Assembly (NCBI GenBank): GCA_018652685.1
Contig: JABIBQ010000061.1
Location: forward strand, 1 to 37,740
DNA length: 37,740 nucleotides
Direction: 5' to 3'
DNA from: Candidatus Bathyarchaeota archaeon
GTDB lineage: Archaea > Thermoproteota > Bathyarchaeia > TCS64
The notes under the pieces were generated by a model. It was not told the origin of the DNA. It saw nothing but the letters and a program-made list of their open reading frames with translations, and did not search any database. Of this stretch, positions 15,303-23,198 are shown piece by piece. The position numbers and the translations under genes are program-made. How positions within the stretch are numbered: position 1 is the first letter of the stretch; each line of letters begins with the position of its first letter.

Positions 15303-15976
15303 ATATTCTTTAACAACTCAGGCAGCTCATCAATGGTCTTTACTGTGTGACCTTTCCACTCACTTGTGCCTTCCTTATCAACCCAGATCGCTTCCATCCC
15401 AACGCTGATCGCTCCCTTGATATCAGTCTTAATGCTATCCCCGACCATAACTGCCTCAGACGCGTCAACCTCAAGCAAGTTCAATGTGTGTTGGAATATC
15501 CGTGCGTCAGGTTTTGGTATTCCTATATCGAAACTGCAAACCATGACATCGAACCATCTACCCCATCCTTTGTCCCTGAGTATCTGCCTCGGCGCCTCAA
15601 GCCATGCATTGGACAGCAAGGCGATCTTGTAATCCCCAGAGAGTTTTATCAGTAACGCCTCTACGTTTACGAGCCAATCAGGTTCGCCATTTTCAACAAG
15701 GTACATCTCCAGTTCATCCGATACGTCTTTACTAATCTCGTGCCCGAAGATGCCAACAAGATGGTTATAGAACTTGTAGCTGTCAATCTCTTTCCCCTCA
15801 TCGTGGAGTGACATCCTCCACTCAGCTGTCTCGAAAAATGCGTTGTGGAAATCAATGGCTTCAACCTCGATTCCTTCCATCAGTAGTCGTTCAACTGACT
15901 TTTCCGAGACGATATTCTCTGGTGCCTTGGACTTGGCAAGTGTCCCCCCGTAATCGAATATAACAGCCTTGATCAT
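15299..15976 (-). CDS. HAD superfamily hydrolase
   Basis: This 225-residue protein is a HAD phosphatase with a helical cap. Motif I is VIFDYGGTLAKS (residues 5-16), with the nucleophile Asp but Gly in place of the usual second Asp of DxD, as in some HAD branches. Motif II is the ALLSNAWLEAP region, motif III the Lys of IGIPKPDARIF, and motif IV VMVGDSIKTDIKGAISVGM. It would dephosphorylate a small molecule; the substrate is unknown. The missing second Asp, the usual general acid, weakens the case for classical phosphatase activity. It is convergent with the flavoprotein gene (shared CTAG) and stands about 40 nt from the GNAT gene upstream on the same strand. Confidence 0.85.
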   Translation of the reverse strand: MIKAVIFDYGGTLAKSKAPENIVSEKSVERLLMEGIEVEAIDFHNAFFETAEWRMSLHDEGKEIDSYKFYNHLVGIFGHEISKDVSDELEMYLVENGEPDWLVNVEALLIKLSGDYKIALLSNAWLEAPRQILRDKGWGRWFDVMVCSFDIGIPKPDARIFQHTLNLLEVDASEAVMVGDSIKTDIKGAISVGMEAIWVDKEGTSEWKGHTVKTIDELPELLKNI

Positions 15977-16015
15977 GCTGTGAAAATACTCTCCCGGGGA
16001 TATAACCCATCCCAG

Positions 16016-16519
16016 TCACAGTTTGAGTGTCTTGGACATGAGGAACGCGTCGTGCTCCTCTCCCCCGAATGTCTCCCTCATGGTACTCTGCTGCTGGAAA
16101 CCGAATCTCCTGAACAGCCTCACGGCCTTCCTGTTCTCCGCTGCGACTTTCAGGTTGATCCTGTGGAGATCCTGACCTGTAGCGTCATTCATGAGAGCTA
16201 TCATCATCACCGTCCCGAGGCCGACTCCGTGGTAGTCCTGATGCACGTGGACGTTGAGCTCCCCGTTCCTCTTCTCGGAATCCTTCTTGATCTCTCCGTG
16301 GCCGATGACCCTGTCATCGTGTTCGGTGACCATACTGATGTAGTAGTCAGGGTACTGGATGATCTGCTTGATCTCCTCGCCCGTCGGAGCTTTTGTCCAC
16401 CTCAACGCGCTGGCTGACATCGAGCTGTACAGCTTGACTAACTGCTCCTTGTCCGATGGCTGAAGAGATCGTAAATGGACTTGCCTGCCGTCGTTTAGGG
16501 TGTACGTCTTGTGCTCCAT
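16016..16519 (-). CDS. GNAT family N-acetyltransferase
   Basis: I choose ATG 16519, giving 167 residues; the open frame extends to 16612 but those residues look unlike protein, and a TATA-like GGTTATACC lies about 35 nt above 16519. The GNAT fold is seen in LRSLQPSDKEQLVKLYSSM, ISMVTEHDDRVIGHGEIK (beta 2-3), LNVHVHQDYHGVGLGTVMM (beta 4 and the acetyl-CoA pyrophosphate loop, here HGVGLG for the usual Q/R-x-x-G-x-G/A) and INLKVAAENRKAVRLFRRFGF (beta 5 and helix 4). Acceptor substrate is unknown. It has no operon partner beyond a possible HAD gene downstream. Confidence 0.85.
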   Translation of the reverse strand: MEHKTYTLNDGRQVHLRSLQPSDKEQLVKLYSSMSASALRWTKAPTGEEIKQIIQYPDYYISMVTEHDDRVIGHGEIKKDSEKRNGELNVHVHQDYHGVGLGTVMMIALMNDATGQDLHRINLKVAAENRKAVRLFRRFGFQQQSTMRETFGGEEHDAFLMSKTLKL

Positions 16520-16820
16520 GCTATTATTGTTAACGTTCAGTGATGGTATAACCGTTTTGTGTAGCAACTGTTGCAGATGAGGCGCGCTGAATGCATGTGC
16601 TATTATTGCCAATCACTCTGGGCAATGCGCGCGTGTTCTTTTAGTGCAATCCCTGGGTGCGGTTAGGTTCGGGGAGTACAGGTATCTCTTGGCGATATCG
16701 ATGATTTCGTTAATGATGACTTCAAACTAGGCGGGTTAAAGGTAAGAGAATCATAGGTCTTTCAGTATTCTGGGCTGATGCTGAGAAACTGTAATACGCA
16801 GTGGGATGGTATTAGTGCTT

Positions 16821-17396
16821 ATGAAGATTTCACTTGACCCGAATACCTGGGCGATGCCATCACCGGTTTGGATTGTAGGAACATACAACAAGGAAGGAAA
16901 GCCGAATGTGATGACCGCTGCGTGGGGCGGGATATGCAACTCTAGGCCACCAAGCGTCTACGTGAGCCTCAGGGAGGCGACGTACAGCCACGGCAATATC
17001 ATGGAGAGGAAGGCGTACACGGTCTCCATACCCGGAGACAAGTACGTGAAAGAGGCGGACTACATCGGTATAGCGTCTGGCAGGGACCACGATAAGCTCA
17101 AGGAAACAGGACTGACGCCCATTGACAGTGATCTAGTTGACGCCCCCTATGTTGACGAGTTCCCTCTGGTGATCGAATGCAAGGTGGTTAGAGTCGAGAA
17201 ACTGGGGCTTCATACCATGTTCGTCGGGGAGATCGTGGGCATCCGGGCGGACGAAGACGCGCTAACCAACGGTAGACCTGACCTCCAGAAGATCAGGCCC
17301 ATACTGTTCAGTGCAGGTGACAGGGGCTACCACTCGGTGGGGCACAGGCTAACTGACCCCTTCACCCAGAAAACCCCAACAAAACAAGTCCCCTGA
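16821..17396 (+). CDS. Flavin reductase family protein (flavoredoxin-like)
   Basis: The product from ATG 16821 has 191 residues, beginning MKISLDPNTWAMPSPVWIVG, which matches the usual start of the family; an ATG at 16806 would add five residues. The FMN-binding split barrel shows as PNVMTAAWGGICNSRPPSV (about 32-50), SLREATYSHGNI and the middle segment YTVSIPGDKYVKEADYIG. Such proteins bind FMN tightly and reduce it or pass electrons from it in anaerobic archaea and bacteria. It is a single gene. The 200-nt region above it carries no clear TATA element and may hold traces of older coding sequence. Confidence 0.85.
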   Translation: MKISLDPNTWAMPSPVWIVGTYNKEGKPNVMTAAWGGICNSRPPSVYVSLREATYSHGNIMERKAYTVSIPGDKYVKEADYIGIASGRDHDKLKETGLTPIDSDLVDAPYVDEFPLVIECKVVRVEKLGLHTMFVGEIVGIRADEDALTNGRPDLQKIRPILFSAGDRGYHSVGHRLTDPFTQKTPTKQVP

Positions 17397-17460
17397 TCCT
17401 CTTTCATAAAATTCAGATCAAATATGCTCAGTATGTCATTTGAGTGATAAACCGATTTCA

Positions 17461-17634
17461 TTACAAACCCAGTTCGGTCTTTTTTCCGTCCTTCCCCGTG
17501 ATGATCAGTTTCCTTTTCCTCTTCTTTGGCGGGGGGTAGAAATGGAACCTCTCGGGGTGCTCGCTCAGCCTACGTAGCTGACGCTCCCTCTTCCTCTGGC
17601 CCCTTCGGCCGCAGAAACCAATCCCGGTTACCAT
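17461..17634 (-). CDS. Small basic protein, hypothetical
   Basis: A 57-codon frame from ATG 17634 reads as a strongly basic peptide with GRRGQRKRERQLRRLSE (about 10-26), then FYPPPKKRKRKLIITGKDG near the end. A minus-strand TATA-like element (ATATATT, centre about 17660) lies 26 nt above the ATG, the spacing expected for a leaderless archaeal mRNA; a second ATG six nt upstream is also possible. The charged sequence would suit a nucleic-acid-binding or ribosome-associated protein, but I recognise no family. The frame is short, so it may not be a gene. Confidence 0.4.
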   Translation of the reverse strand: MVTGIGFCGRRGQRKRERQLRRLSEHPERFHFYPPPKKRKRKLIITGKDGKKTELGL

Positions 17635-17796
17635 CAACATGGAAATTGAGTTACCCAATATATGGTTTATGCATCAACTGGGGCAGGATTATACCTCATT
17701 CTCATACCCCGTCCTCCTGATCCTACCGCTGATAAATCACCAAGTATTAATTTGTAGGTACTGCGGTCACTTATCATTGCCCAAGAAAAATATTCT

Positions 17797-17902
17797 TTTC
17801 TCGATTATACCAATGACCGGAACTCATTTTTCTCAATTGCACGCTACTTCACACCAGCCCAAATTTGTTTTCGCGATATACGCAGGAACTGTTCACAAGG
17901 GC
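17797..17902. repeat. Degenerate tandem repeat, about 36-nt unit (copy B)
   Basis: This array resembles the one at 12-136. The segment CGATTATACCAATGACCGGA at 17802-17821 parallels CGTTATACCCAGTGACCGGA at 33-52. The segment TCGCGATATACGCAGGAACT at 17871-17890 parallels TGCGATAAATGCGGTAACCG at 106-125, and TTCACAAGGG matches CTCACAAGGG right after. T-runs occupy the same place within units. It is more diverged than copy A. An alternating GCGCGCGCG tract follows at 17901-17909. On the plus strand it reads through as a 36-residue open segment, on the minus strand as a 36-codon ORF (17667-17777); neither is a convincing gene. Confidence 0.5.
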
Positions 17903-18024
17903 GCGCGCGTCTAATAATTGAGCACGAGCGTGAGATTAAGAAAACATCGTGATTATTGATTATTTGAAATAACTGAGATCTATACCTTGCGCCAAGAATA
18001 ATAACCTGAAAAAGAGGGATTGGA

Positions 18025-19218
18025 CTAATAATAGTCCGAGATCTTTTTACCTTTACCGAGAATCGCATCGACTTTCTTGAGTTCGTCTGGTATCTGGATA
18101 TGCTGTGGGCATTTCTCCAGACATTTTCCACAGTTTATACACACGGATGCGTTACCATTGGGTTTCTCAGAGTCGACCTTTTTGGGATTCTTCTCAAAGA
18201 TGTTGTATTTCCGCCTGGCCCTATAGGTCATGAGCCACCCCGTCTCCATGGATACATTGTTTAGCGTGGCAAAATTACCTGGGATATCAACACCAACTGG
18301 GCACGGCATACAGTAGTTACACGTCGTACATGGAACGAGGATTTTCTCCCTGTAGATATCAGCTACCTTCTGGATCACTTGATTCTCCATCTCTGAAAGA
18401 GAGCCTATCCCAGATCTGTCCGCGCTTGCACAGTTCTCGTCCACCATCTGCTGGGAGCCCATCCCGCTGATAACACAAGCTACCTCTGGTTTGTCCCAGA
18501 GGAACTGGAGGGCCCAGTCAACCGGGGTCCTGTCTATTTCAGACACGTTCAAAAGATCAAGGGCTTCATTGGGTGGGTTTGCTAGCTTCCCTCCTTTGAG
18601 TGGTTCCATTACAACAACGGCGATGTCTTTGCTGTGTGCGTACTTGAGCCCGTCAGTAGTTGCCTGTATTCCGGTATCCATATAGTTGTACTGAATCTGC
18701 GTCATGTCCCACGGGTAATAGTCGATGATCTCTTTGAAGACAGGAAGAGTGTCGTGGAAGCTGAACCCAATATGATTGATGAGCCCTTCTTTCTTTGCCT
18801 TTTCGAATTTCTCGAACAACCCAAGGCGCTTGGCTTTCTCGAAGCTTCCCTTGTCTAATCCATGCATAAGGTATATGTCCAGATAGTCGGCCTGCAGCCT
18901 CTTCAACTGGGTTTCTAGGTAGGAGTCGAAGCCTTCTGATTTTCTAAGAAGAAAAACAGGTAGCTTCGTGACGAGTTTAACTTTCTTGCGGTAACCGTTC
19001 TGTAGTGCCTCGCCTAGTATCTTTTCGCTGTCTCCAAGGTGGTACGGCCATGCTGTATCGATGTAGTTGATTCCTTGGTCTATGCCACTGCGGATTATCT
19101 TCACGGACTCGTTGGTCTCGGCCCTTAGCTTGTTGATCCTCCTCTGGGGTAGTCTCATGCATCCGAAGCCTAGGGCTGAAACTTCCCAGTCGAGTGATCC
19201 AAATTTGCGGTATTTCAA
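18025..19218 (-). CDS. Aldo/keto reductase with C-terminal 4Fe-4S ferredoxin-like domain
   Basis: The 397-residue protein starts at TTG 19218, with a minus-strand TATA box (CTTATAAC) about 26 nt above. Residues 1-290 form the AKR barrel: FGSLDWEVSALGFGCMRLP, then the catalytic-tetrad region GINYIDTAWPYHLGDSEKIL (Asp, Tyr), KLVTKLP (Lys) and DIYLMHGLD (His). The C-terminal quarter carries CTTCNYCMPCPVGVDIPG (about 299-316) and CINCGKCLEKCPQHIQIP (about 362-379), which look able to hold iron-sulfur clusters. This domain layout is common in anaerobes and suggests that electrons come from or go to ferredoxin as well as NAD(P)H. The substrate is unknown. It is not in an operon. Confidence 0.9.
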   Translation of the reverse strand: MKYRKFGSLDWEVSALGFGCMRLPQRRINKLRAETNESVKIIRSGIDQGINYIDTAWPYHLGDSEKILGEALQNGYRKKVKLVTKLPVFLLRKSEGFDSYLETQLKRLQADYLDIYLMHGLDKGSFEKAKRLGLFEKFEKAKKEGLINHIGFSFHDTLPVFKEIIDYYPWDMTQIQYNYMDTGIQATTDGLKYAHSKDIAVVVMEPLKGGKLANPPNEALDLLNVSEIDRTPVDWALQFLWDKPEVACVISGMGSQQMVDENCASADRSGIGSLSEMENQVIQKVADIYREKILVPCTTCNYCMPCPVGVDIPGNFATLNNVSMETGWLMTYRARRKYNIFEKNPKKVDSEKPNGNASVCINCGKCLEKCPQHIQIPDELKKVDAILGKGKKISDYY

Positions 19219-19433
19219 TGGAGATATTCTGGGTTAATGTGTTATAAGCGATTCACTCGGCGCGCGTGAAATGGGGCTAATCCATAATTTTATGGTGTGG
19301 CATCGAGTACCGATTATATCTTTGAGATAATCGATGATTTTATCCTCACCTCCAACATACGCGCGCGAGAACACTGTTCAATACCATAAACTGTGTCAAA
19401 AAGAAACAAGTCGTACGAAATGGACATAAGGAG

Positions 19434-19510
19434 TGGTGGGCCGGGGAGGACTTGAACCACCGACCTCCGCCTCGTAAAGGCGGCATCCTACCGTGCTGGA
19501 CTACCGGCCC
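19434..19510 (-). tRNA. tRNA-Val (anticodon UAC)
   Basis: Reading from 19510, the acceptor arm GGGCCGG pairs perfectly with CCGGCCC at 19438-19444. The D stem is GTCC/GGAT, the anticodon stem CCGCC/GGCGG with loop TTTACGA, so the anticodon is UAC (Val). The T arm is GGTGG-TTCAAGT-CCTCC, in which positions 51 and 63 are a T-T mismatch. A is the discriminator and CCA is encoded in the DNA (19434-19436). No intron is present. Confidence 0.93.
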
Positions 19511-19545
19511 ACGATAACCTATTGGACATTATCCGAATTAAAAAG

Positions 19546-20079
19546 TTAGTCCTCATTCCCCTCGATGAGGTCGTTCATCTCGTTGTGAAGCGTCCACAAC
19601 CGGTCAATGCTGGGGTGGTTCTCTCCAAGCTTTTGCGCGAAACTGTCCACTGTGGCCTCGAAAGGCACCTCGCGCCTGCCCATGATGAGCTTGTCAGCGT
19701 AGGCAACGATCTTCTCCTCAAGGGTCTCGGCAAAGTAATGCTTCTCCGGCAACCCCAACTCAACGGCCTCGTTTACCGGTATCCCCGCACCGACATGTAC
19801 CTCGATTACTTTGACCAACCTCTCAGGTAGTCCCATCTCCTTCGCTATCTCAGCCCCCACCACGGCGTGGTCTATCTCATGCGTCTTGCTCCTGCCTATG
19901 TCATGCAGCAGAGCCCCTGCCTCGATAAGCCGCATGTCCACCTCGTGACCTCTGAATATGAGCTGGCTGCCTATTCGCAACGCTATCTTTGTCACATTTA
20001 TACAGTGCTCAATAACATGGCTGGGGGTGCCAACTGCCTCAAGAATCCCGATGGCCTCCTCCCGAGAGGGGAGGCTCAG
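19546..20079 (-). CDS. HD domain phosphohydrolase (TIGR00295-like), probable CTG start
   Basis: The HD core is LLHDIGRSKTHEIDHAVVG with the paired His-Asp. The first usable GTG (19995) would cut off the family's N-terminal helices, but the frame continues upstream with LPSREEAIGILEAVG and TPSHVIEHCINV, which fit the expected beginning of this family. The only start there is CTG at 20079-20077, whose last two bases belong to the TGA stop of the TFE gene (CTGA overlap, like the common ATGA). AAGGAGG lies 10 nt above it inside the TFE gene. That gives 177 residues. HD proteins hydrolyse phosphate esters or nucleotides; the substrate is unknown, but the location with TFE and Trm56 suggests a role in RNA metabolism (inference). 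Confidence 0.8.
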   Translation of the reverse strand: MSLPSREEAIGILEAVGTPSHVIEHCINVTKIALRIGSQLIFRGHEVDMRLIEAGALLHDIGRSKTHEIDHAVVGAEIAKEMGLPERLVKVIEVHVGAGIPVNEAVELGLPEKHYFAETLEEKIVAYADKLIMGRREVPFEATVDSFAQKLGENHPSIDRLWTLHNEMNDLIEGNED

Positions 20080-20594
20080 GTGTCAAGTTCCTCCTTGATC
20101 TCCGCGATCTTCTTCTCAAGGAACTCAATCACGGGGGTGTTGTCCACTCTGTGAAGCATCTCGTTGCATTTCGGGCAATGAAAAACCGTTTCCATGGCTA
20201 CCTCGAACGTCGTGTTCGGGCACTCCGGGTTGTGGCAGTGATAGAACTCGTGGGCGATCTCGTACTCAATCCTGGACTCAAGCTTACGCAGTATCTTCTG
20301 CTTCGTGCTCGTAACATACGCCTCAACCAGCGCAGGCTGGAGGCTCCACTGGAAGATAAACCAGCCCGTCTCCTTGTCCCTGAAACGCCTGTTAGTGACA
20401 AGGCTGTGGTTGTAGAATCTGTAAAGAAGTTTCCTGACATCGTTTATCTGGATCTCAGTGATCTCAGCCATCTCCTCGACGGTGATGTTTTTGCGCTCGC
20501 TAAGTATCCCGATGATCCTTATACCATCTTCGCCGCCCAGAACCCTGGCGATATTTACCAATGTCTCATCGTTGACCGTGTATATGGACGACAT
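20076..20594 (-). CDS. tfe: Transcription factor E, alpha subunit
   Basis: TFE helps TBP and TFB open promoters with archaeal RNA polymerase, the counterpart of eukaryotic TFIIE-alpha. I start it at ATG 20594, giving 172 residues; the longer frame to 20774 overlaps the Trm56 gene. Residues 10-90 are the winged helix (DGIRIIGILSERKNITVEEM, then ITEIQINDVRKLLYRFYNH). A coiled segment LRKLESRIEYEIAHEF precedes the zinc ribbon with Cys 120, 125, 140 and 143 (CHNPEC and CPKC). The trm56 stop lies 16 nt before the ATG and the HD gene overlaps its stop, so the three form one operon. Confidence 0.93.
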   Translation of the reverse strand: MSSIYTVNDETLVNIARVLGGEDGIRIIGILSERKNITVEEMAEITEIQINDVRKLLYRFYNHSLVTNRRFRDKETGWFIFQWSLQPALVEAYVTSTKQKILRKLESRIEYEIAHEFYHCHNPECPNTTFEVAMETVFHCPKCNEMLHRVDNTPVIEFLEKKIAEIKEELDT

Positions 20595-20610
20595 TAAACT
20601 AACCTTAATA

Positions 20611-21180
20611 CTATGTTGACTCGCTCGATTTAGTCTTTGCTGACCCGCGCCCACGTCGGCCGCCCTCGATCTCAACGTCTTTCCCCTTGGGGTTCGGTGT
20701 AATCTTGAGTCGCCCACCCGGAAACTCGTGCTGAAGGGCCATGTCTCCCTGTAACAGGTGCATGAATATTGCAAGGGCGCTGACCTCGCTGTGTGGCTGC
20801 GTGGTTACGGACACGTTCCAGTCGGCCCCCTCGTAAACGTCCCACGGGACTTTTGCCCCACCAACAACTATCAGTAGGGGCTCATCGATCTCCTTCACCT
20901 CTCTCGATGCCTCGTGGGCCTGTAAACCGTACATTGTGAGGTGAACTATTTTTCCATCCCAGTTTCTAATGACGCCCCTGTGGCTTGCCGTGTACTCGAT
21001 ATCGAAGCTTCCACCCCACTCATTTACCACGCTCACTATACTCTCCTCAAGCCTGGGGTCTCTCATGCCTGTGTAGATGACTTTCTCGGCTCCGAGGGCC
21101 CTCGCGCACAGGATTAAGTGGGTTGAGAGTCTTTTGTCTCTCTGCGGCCTGTGCCCCAGACGTAGAACTGTGATGGTCAT
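20611..21180 (-). CDS. tRNA (cytidine(56)-2'-O)-methyltransferase (aTrm56)
   Basis: This SPOUT-class enzyme methylates the ribose of C56 in the T-loop of archaeal tRNAs using SAM. The 189-residue protein carries VLRLGHRPQRDKRLSTHL at residues 4-21, then LCARALGAEKVIYTG, the knot segment LLIVVGGAKVPWDVYEGA (about 105-122) and DWNVSVTTQPHSEVSALAIF. These are characteristic of aTrm56. The C-terminal tail (PNPKGKDVEIEGGRRGRGSA) is basic and glycine-rich. It is the first gene of the operon with tfe and the HD gene. A minus-strand AAGGAT lies just above the ATG and TATTAAAT about 45-50 nt above. Confidence 0.9.
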   Translation of the reverse strand: MTITVLRLGHRPQRDKRLSTHLILCARALGAEKVIYTGMRDPRLEESIVSVVNEWGGSFDIEYTASHRGVIRNWDGKIVHLTMYGLQAHEASREVKEIDEPLLIVVGGAKVPWDVYEGADWNVSVTTQPHSEVSALAIFMHLLQGDMALQHEFPGGRLKITPNPKGKDVEIEGGRRGRGSAKTKSSEST

Positions 21181-21264
21181 TGGCTATCCTTCTCTTACTC
21201 TCCCTTATTTCAGTTGAGGACAGGGATTTAATACAAGATACCCGTCCATTCACTGGAATACAGA

Positions 21265-21858
21265 ATGCCTGAGGATATCCCGTCACTGCCCATGATGCAG
21301 CGGAGGACACTGCTGGGTTACGCAATACCCGCCGTCAACATCCCCCTGTTCATCTACAACATCTACCAGATTGCAATCCACTTTCAGGGAGGCATGACCC
21401 TCGGCAGTCAGCTATTTTGGGAGGACATGGTTGTCCTAATACTCACCGCGTTCCTCACATACAGCATCCCACAGTATTTCCCCGTCTACAATAGCAAGTA
21501 CAGCCACACAAAGGAAGGTCTCTCCATCAAGAGGCTGCTCAGGAAGGACGTGCTGATCCCGTACAAGTCCATCGACAGAGCCGACGTCTTCGTCAAGGTT
21601 GATGAAACCATTGATGAGGAGGCAAAGAAATACGCCATCGACCAAGCTGACCAATTACGGAAAAGCGGATTAAAGTTCAGGGACTTTACAAACTCTGACC
21701 AGATTATCCTAAACCTCCTCGTGGAAAAGAACATCTACATGCTGAGCCCAGAAAAGCCAAAGGCCCTCCTGAAAGAGCTCAAGCGGAGGAACAGGAAGCT
21801 GAACGCTAGGATCGTGGAGTTGACGAGAAGGGGCAAACGAATCCAGGATTTATCCTAG
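21265..21858 (+). CDS. Two-helix membrane protein with PH-like cytoplasmic domain
   Basis: The 197-residue protein has two hydrophobic helices near residues 17-38 and 50-68 with short exposed ends, then a soluble part. The segment LSIKRLLRKDVLIPYKSIDRADVFV (about 86-110) has the look of the bacterial PH-like domains found after paired membrane helices, where the phrase '...IPYKSID/E' is common. A basic helical tail (LLKELKRRNRKLNARIVELTRRGKRI) ends the protein. Function is unknown. The start ATG 21265 sits about 35 nt after ATTTAATAC. The ACT-domain gene begins at the very next base after its stop (TAGATG). Confidence 0.6.
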   Translation: MPEDIPSLPMMQRRTLLGYAIPAVNIPLFIYNIYQIAIHFQGGMTLGSQLFWEDMVVLILTAFLTYSIPQYFPVYNSKYSHTKEGLSIKRLLRKDVLIPYKSIDRADVFVKVDETIDEEAKKYAIDQADQLRKSGLKFRDFTNSDQIILNLLVEKNIYMLSPEKPKALLKELKRRNRKLNARIVELTRRGKRIQDLS

Positions 21859-22320
21859 ATGAGCGACATTTTACCCTCAGTCGAGATGATGACAGTGTTC
21901 GCATCGACAAAGATTCACCTCCATCCCGATGAGTTCATCCTTGCAAGCCTGCCACTGAGTGAGAAGGAGCTGGCCCTTGATGCGTTCAAGAGTCTTGAGC
22001 CCTTCTCATCGGTCACGGTTGATCACGCGGAGGTCTCCCTGATTTTAAGGTCATCTGACTGGGATTCGATGAAGCATTTATTCGAGTCTAGTGATGCAGA
22101 GGGGCCGTACAGTGCCATAACCTTCGATATCGTGCTCGACCTGAGCCTCGTTGGGTTCCTATCCGTGGTCTCAGCAGTGCTTGCGGAGGCAGGGATCAGC
22201 ATCTATGCGCTTTCAACCTATCTCAGGGATCACATATTCGTACAATCCTCCCACGCCGATGAGGCCGTAAGGAAGCTTGATGAGCTCATAATGAGATGCA
22301 GAGATCAGAAACTTTTATGA
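21859..22320 (+). CDS. ACT domain protein (COG3603-like)
   Basis: The 153-residue protein resembles the small double-ACT family COG3603 (CASTOR/ACT_7-type). Evidence is the N-terminal half ending AEVSLILRSSD and the C-terminal half FDIVLDLSLVGFLSVVSAVLAEAGISIYALSTY (about 88-120), whose GFLSVVSAVLAEAGISI is a classic ACT ligand-binding helix-strand unit, followed by RDHIFVQ. ACT domains bind amino acids, so it is likely a sensor (inference). It starts directly after the stop of the PH-like membrane gene, so the two are co-transcribed, but no functional link is evident. Confidence 0.75.
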   Translation: MSDILPSVEMMTVFASTKIHLHPDEFILASLPLSEKELALDAFKSLEPFSSVTVDHAEVSLILRSSDWDSMKHLFESSDAEGPYSAITFDIVLDLSLVGFLSVVSAVLAEAGISIYALSTYLRDHIFVQSSHADEAVRKLDELIMRCRDQKLL

Positions 22321-22364
22321 CCTTTTCGTAAAGCCCATAAGCCCAGTGGAACGTTAATCAACCC

Positions 22365-23198
22365 ATGTCCCTCCCGTCTGACGATATCCACGCTTACCTA
22401 TCATCGAACGGGTTGGATGTTATACCTTTCAAGGGAACCGATTTGGCTTACGGATACAGGGAGAACGAGCCAATCTTCGCGTTTATTGATGACGGGGGGA
22501 ATGGGTCGATGGCGTTCCAAAAAGCCATGGGCATGTACTGGGCTACAGCCGAGTACATCAGCAAGCCCTGGTGTCTGGTTATGGTCACCGCACTGCCCAT
22601 GATTCCCCACAACAGGCAGATGCTTGATAACCTTGGAACTCAGTACAATATTCAACTTCTGGAGACGCCACAAAAAAACGCTTTATTGAACATCTTCATA
22701 GACCAGTTAGAAAACCTGACCTCTATAATGCACAGATATCTCGAACATACCGAGTCAAACCCATCTTTGTCGTTGGGGGAATCAATGAGGACATGGAAAT
22801 CTGAAAAGCCCGCACTTGAGGACACGTTTCATGTCGAGATTGATCGAGGTGACCTTTCGATATACGATGAAAACGGGAAGATGGTGCCAAATAGAACCAC
22901 GGTTCCTTTAACTGTCACGTCGGGAGAGGCTGAGATTGAAGGAGTTCTACTAAGGTTAGTCCAGTCTGAGCCCAATCTTGTATTCTACACGGAGCACAGG
23001 AACCTACCATCAGTGTTCAGGCTGGATCTCAAAGATCAAATACTTACAATGCGATTCGAGGCAGACAAGGCCAATATAATCGAAGCAACCAGCTTCGAGT
23101 CGCTGGTATCTGCTTTTAAATCAAAAAATGAGATAAGATTCAGTGACCCAAACTCGGGTCAGACGGTATTCAACGTGAGGGTGAGACGGAATGGATGA
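22365..23198 (+). CDS. Hypothetical protein, first of a two-gene unit
   Basis: The 277-residue protein is soluble and not recognised. The N-terminal part (1-120) alternates strands and helices (GLDVIPFKGTDLAYGYREN, PIFAFIDDGGNGSMAFQKAM, CLVMVTALPMIP), perhaps an alpha/beta fold. The second half (155-277) is beta-rich (FHVEIDRGDLSIYDENG, PNLVFYTEHRNL, QTVFNVRVRRNG). There are no membrane segments, Cys motifs or repeats. Its start ATG 22365 has no Shine-Dalgarno site; a TATA-like CTTTTATG lies about 50 nt above at the end of the ACT gene. The stop overlaps the next ATG by 8 nt (ATGGATGA), so it is coupled to a 65-residue protein. Confidence 0.6.
   Translation: MSLPSDDIHAYLSSNGLDVIPFKGTDLAYGYRENEPIFAFIDDGGNGSMAFQKAMGMYWATAEYISKPWCLVMVTALPMIPHNRQMLDNLGTQYNIQLLETPQKNALLNIFIDQLENLTSIMHRYLEHTESNPSLSLGESMRTWKSEKPALEDTFHVEIDRGDLSIYDENGKMVPNRTTVPLTVTSGEAEIEGVLLRLVQSEPNLVFYTEHRNLPSVFRLDLKDQILTMRFEADKANIIEATSFESLVSAFKSKNEIRFSDPNSGQTVFNVRVRRNG

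Noticed and set aside
16534..16727. About 62 open codons on the minus strand above the GNAT gene, including EIIDIAKRYLYSPNL
   Set aside because: No start codon of normal type at its beginning, no recognisable family; could be an old remnant but length alone is not significant.
20595..20774. N-terminal extension of TFE
   Set aside because: It overlaps the Trm56 gene in another frame; the winged helix begins right after ATG 20594.
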